64,000 nucleotides of DNA from Flavobacteriaceae bacterium (GTDB taxonomy: Bacteria > Bacteroidota > Bacteroidia > Flavobacteriales > Flavobacteriaceae), in the NCBI GenBank assembly GCA_018401115.1, contig JAGYKX010000007.1, positions 248,001-312,000 of the forward strand, given 5' to 3'. This document shows positions 61,323 through 64,000 of this stretch, piece by piece. How positions within the stretch are numbered: the stretch's first letter is position 1; each line of letters begins with the position of its first letter. The position numbers and the translations under genes were made by a program. A model generated the notes under the pieces. That model was not told where the DNA came from and searched no databases. It saw only the letters and a program-made list of their open reading frames with translations.

Positions 61323-61395
61323 ACCATAGCATAAGTAGGTTAAGTTTATGGTAAGATTTGGGAGAGAAAAGGTAGTGCTTGCACTGCCTTTTCTT
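61323..61395 (+). ncRNA. Candidate sRNA unit B
   Basis: Same order as unit A: ACCATA (61323-61328), core TAGGTTA...GATTTGGG (61336-61362), and a terminator stem of 14 bp with one G-T pair (arms from about 61365 to 61393, loop TT). Stem sequence differs completely from unit A yet still pairs, which argues for conserved structure rather than simple sequence copying. ACCATA can pair with TATGGT in the core. Confidence 0.6.
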
Positions 61396-61440
61396 ATATA
61401 CAAAGGGCGCGGTTCTATAGAACCGCGCCCTTTGTATATA
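61395..61440. terminator. 46-bp perfect palindrome, probable bidirectional terminator
   Basis: Every base from 61395 to 61417 pairs with 61418-61440, with a GC-rich middle. It follows unit B directly and stands 34 bp after the sodA stop codon on the minus strand. No long T run follows, so termination is likely but not certain. Confidence 0.6.
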
Positions 61441-61474
61441 TGCCTATTGCGGTCCAAAGAGGACTGCTAATATA

Positions 61475-62083
61475 TTATTTGTTCGCTTCGAACAAAGCAG
61501 CAGCATTAGACCAGTTAATTACATTAAAAAATGCATTGACATAATCAGGTCTTCTGTTTTGATAATTGAGGTAATAGGCATGCTCCCAAACGTCTAATCC
61601 TAAGATAGGGAAACCACCACATCCAATGCCTGGCATAAGTGGATTGTCTTGGTTTGCTGTGGAGCACACTTCTAATTTTCCGCCTTTATGAACACAAAGC
61701 CAAGCCCAACCAGAACCAAATCTGGTCGCTGCAGCTTTAGAGAACGTTTCTTTAAAGGCGTCAAAAGAGCCAAAAGAAGCGTCAATTGCAGCAGCTAAAT
61801 CTCCACTTGGAGTACCTCCGCCATTGGGTGACATAGACTTCCAAAAAAGGTTGTGGTTGTAAAAACCACCCCCATTATTTCTTACCGCCCCATTATTGAG
61901 GTCTAAGCCTGCAAGTATTTCTTCAATAGAAGCACTATCCATTGCTGTGCCAGCAATAGCAGCATTTAAATTATTTGTGTATCCTTGGTGGTGCTTACCA
62001 TGGTGAATTTCCATAGTACGAGCATCTACATGTGGTTCTAATGCGTCATGAGCATAATCTAATTGAGGTAATTCAAAAGCCAT
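61475..62083 (-). CDS. sodA: Superoxide dismutase, Fe/Mn family (Mn-type residues)
   Basis: A 202-aa enzyme converting superoxide to oxygen and hydrogen peroxide. Metal ligands are His27 (IHHGKHH), His77 (NHNLFW), Asp164 and His168 (LDVWEHAYY). The outer-sphere pattern ([10 protein letters not shown] with Gly, and Gln144 in [10 protein letters not shown]) is that of Mn-type enzymes, as opposed to the Gln in the N-terminal domain of Fe types. A TAAATTTG promoter is upstream. The helicase gene diverges, start to start 110 bp. Confidence 0.94.
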   Translation of the reverse strand: MAFELPQLDYAHDALEPHVDARTMEIHHGKHHQGYTNNLNAAIAGTAMDSASIEEILAGLDLNNGAVRNNGGGFYNHNLFWKSMSPNGGGTPSGDLAAAIDASFGSFDAFKETFSKAAATRFGSGWAWLCVHKGGKLEVCSTANQDNPLMPGIGCGGFPILGLDVWEHAYYLNYQNRRPDYVNAFFNVINWSNAAALFEANK

Positions 62084-62111
62084 AATATTTTTTTTAGGGT
62101 TTATTGCATTT

Positions 62112-62119
62112 CAAATTTA
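62112..62119 (-). promoter_or_regulatory. -7 element for sodA
   Basis: TAAATTTG on the minus strand matches TAnnTTTG 28 bp before the sodA ATG. No clear -33 TTG. Confidence 0.45.
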
Positions 62120-62193
62120 CAATAAGTCTTTGGAAAAGACCCTAAAAATGAAAAAGAAGGCGCAAATATGTGTATTTTGCATAAAAAAAGAGG

Positions 62194-64000
62194 GTGAAAG
62201 ACAACTTTCTGATTTATAACGCATCTGCAGGGTCTGGAAAAACATACACGCTGACTAAAGTGTATTTAAAGCTTGTTTTGTCCCCTGAGAATCCAACCAA
62301 CTTTGGCCACATTCTTGCCCTGACGTTTACCAATAAAGCGGTAAACGAAATGAAAGAAAGAATTCTAACGGCTTTAGCAGATTTTTCTTCCCTACCCTGC
62401 CCAAAAAAAAGCAGTGCTCTTTTTTTAGAGGTAGCTAAAGAACTGGAATATTCAGGAGAAGCGCTTCAAAAAAAATCCAAAAAAGTCCTGATGCAACTGC
62501 TGCACAATTACGCTTTTTTTGAGGTGTCTACTATAGATAAATTCAACCACCGCCTGATTAGAACTTTCGCAAAAGACCTTAAACTTCCACAAAATTTTGA
62601 GGTACAATTAGACACGGATCTGGTACTCTCAGAAGGTGTAAATGCCCTGATTGATCGGGCAGGAAATGACACCGCATTGACGGAAGTTTTAGTGGCATTT
62701 GCCCTAGAAAAAATCGCAGAAGACAAGAGTTGGGACTTGAGTTTTGATCTTAAAAATATAGGAAAACTACTTTTTTCAGACCATCATATTCAAGCATTAG
62801 AGCACCTGTCAACTAAGAAATTATCAGATTTTGAAAACCTAAAAAAAACACTCAAATCCAAGGCCTCTCAAAGTGAATCGATCTACACTGAGGCGGCAAA
62901 AAGCATGAAGACCCTGTTGTCTGAAAGTAGTTTAATCCCCACAGATTTCAGCAGACAGTCCCTGCCAAAATTTATAGATAAAATTATTGGTGGTGGGCTT
63001 CCAAACACCACTGCCAAATGGATTCAAGAGTTTGAAGACACCAAATTGTTCACCGGCAAAACTCCTGTTAAAGCCCAAGAGACTATTGTGAGTATTCAGC
63101 CGCAATTAAATGGTTATATGAAGGTTATTTTGTCTGCTGTGACCCTTCAATATTTTTACCTTAATGCCCACAAGCACTTACTGTCCCTAAGACTTATAAA
63201 TGCCTTGCAATACCATGTAAAAAGCTATTGTGAAGCCCAAGAAATACTGCCCATATCTGAATTCAATAAAAAAATACAGGGCGCTATAAAAAACCAATCT
63301 GTCCCTTTTATATATGAGAGAATGGGAGAGCAATACAGTCATTTTTTTATAGATGAATTTCAAGACACCTCCACACTACAATGGGACAACCTAAAACCAC
63401 TACTGGAAAATGCCGTGGTTTCTGAAGATGAAAAAGGGCAAAGAGGCTCCCTACTTTTAGTTGGGGACGCCAAGCAATCTATTTATAGATGGCGTGGCGG
63501 CAACGTAGAACAATTTATAGATCTCTATGAAAATAAAGCCTTCCCTGCCGCCAGTCCAAAGGTGATTCATCTCCCTAATAATTTTAGGAGTCACTTTGAA
63601 ATAGTGCAATTCAACAACCGCTTCTTTAACTATACCGCAAGCTATTTAGAAAGAGAAAATTTTGCGGCCTTATACCGAGATAGCAGTCACCAAAAGCCCC
63701 GTAAAGAAAGTGGTGGTTTTGTGTCCTTAGAATTCATTGAAGACAGTCCTGACAAGGAAACGCGGTATTGCGAAAAGGTGTTGGAGGCCATAAATGCTTC
63801 CATAGAAAAAGGTTTTTCTTATGGGGATGTTTGTCTTTTAACCCGCAAGAAAAAACACGGGGTACTCCTCGCTCAGTACTTGATAGAAAAACAAATTCCA
63901 GTTATTTCTTCTGAGTCCTTACTTTTAGACAACCACCCTAAAGTGCGTTTTCTAGTACAATTAATTCGCTTTGTTTACGAAGAAACCACCCCTTTTCAAG
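62194..64000 (+). CDS. UvrD/RecB-like helicase-nuclease, N-terminal part
   Basis: A frame open from 62194 to the window end (602 codons). The start is GTG: a stop lies four codons upstream and no ATG is available before conserved motif I. Walker A ASAGSGKT (about 10-17), motif Ia LALTFTNKAVNEMKERI, the DEFQD box (motif II), DAKQSIYRWRG (motif III) and later LPNNFRS (motif IV) identify a superfamily I helicase. It is probably the RecB/AddA-type subunit of an ATP-dependent exonuclease for double-strand break repair. The nuclease domain would lie outside the window. Confidence 0.9.
   Translation, partial: MKDNFLIYNASAGSGKTYTLTKVYLKLVLSPENPTNFGHILALTFTNKAVNEMKERILTALADFSSLPCPKKSSALFLEVAKELEYSGEALQKKSKKVLMQLLHNYAFFEVSTIDKFNHRLIRTFAKDLKLPQNFEVQLDTDLVLSEGVNALIDRAGNDTALTEVLVAFALEKIAEDKSWDLSFDLKNIGKLLFSDHHIQALEHLSTKKLSDFENLKKTLKSKASQSESIYTEAAKSMKTLLSESSLIPTDFSRQSLPKFIDKIIGGGLPNTTAKWIQEFEDTKLFTGKTPVKAQETIVSIQPQLNGYMKVILSAVTLQYFYLNAHKHLLSLRLINALQYHVKSYCEAQEILPISEFNKKIQGAIKNQSVPFIYERMGEQYSHFFIDEFQDTSTLQWDNLKPLLENAVVSEDEKGQRGSLLLVGDAKQSIYRWRGGNVEQFIDLYENKAFPAASPKVIHLPNNFRSHFEIVQFNNRFFNYTASYLERENFAALYRDSSHQKPRKESGGFVSLEFIEDSPDKETRYCEKVLEAINASIEKGFSYGDVCLLTRKKKHGVLLAQYLIEKQIPVISSESLLLDNHPKVRFLVQLIRFVYEETTPFQ

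Larger units (their letters stand above)
60941..61474. other. 534-bp intergenic region with tandem RNA-like units
   Basis: No gene-sized frame is convincing here. Holds a 10-bp direct repeat (61018-61027, 61038-61047), two related RNA-like units with terminators (61084-61153, 61323-61395), a 46-bp perfect palindrome (61395-61440) and a small GTCC/GGAC hairpin (61452-61464). The piece 61154-61300 shows nothing I can name. Confidence 0.6.

Noticed and set aside
61084-61395. tRNA or tmRNA in the purF-sodA gap
   Set aside because: No T-loop GTTCRA sequence, acceptor pairing or CCA end; the hairpins are terminator-like.

Overview
The window looks like the chromosome of a marine-type member of the Bacteroidota, most likely family Flavobacteriaceae. 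The sequence is AT-rich. Promoter-like sites fit the Bacteroidota consensus TAnnTTTG. It also has a flavobacterial IPExxxVDY-type gene between rnc and pyk, a complete Bacteroides-aerotolerance (Bat) cluster, a cysteine-poor DksA-like protein, and large TonB-dependent receptors. I see no prophage, insertion sequence, CRISPR array, rRNA or tRNA; it reads as core genome.

Layout. 1-10.3 kb, mostly minus strand: the 5' part of a TonB-dependent receptor, a glucose-6-phosphate isomerase gene broken by three single-base frameshifts, an M23 peptidase lipoprotein, a DUF3108 protein, a patatin/Omp85 fusion and uvrC. 10.3-20.7 kb: a folate gene, then lspA, a DUF4097-like protein, a DksA-like protein and ileS, followed by a second TonB receptor with recO, and gdhA. 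20.8-36.6 kb: small metabolic and transport genes (DinB, ArsC-like, EamA, thioesterase, nitronate monooxygenase, cytochrome c, SulP, gpsA, CvpA, aldehyde dehydrogenase, acyl-ACP desaturase, phosphatase, sugar kinase, an AlbA_2 protein, SDR, aldo/keto reductase). 36.8-46.2 kb: an eight-gene MoxR/DUF58/Bat operon. 46.2-48.8 kb: a small orphan gene, a second SulP transporter and a beta-carbonic anhydrase, a likely bicarbonate uptake pair. 49-58 kb: pheS, a CYTH protein, dinB, and the acpP-fabF-rnc-IPExxxVDY-pyk block, then purN-rnhA. 58-64 kb: a PfkB kinase, an enlarged PurF, a 534-bp RNA-like intergenic region, sodA, and the 5' part of a RecB-like helicase.

The most unusual points are: (1) pgi is intact in family alignment except for three +1 frameshifts, while every other complete gene reads cleanly; (2) a tandem pair of related small-RNA-like units between purF and sodA, each with a -7 box, a 27-nt conserved core and its own, differently sequenced terminator stem, accompanied by a 20-bp-spaced direct repeat and a 46-bp perfect palindrome; (3) two further short terminator-ended transcription units upstream of the DUF3108 gene and of the first SulP gene; (4) an IleS2-type isoleucyl-tRNA synthetase carrying GXHH instead of HXGH. 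Assignments come from reading motifs and recalling families; no database search was run.
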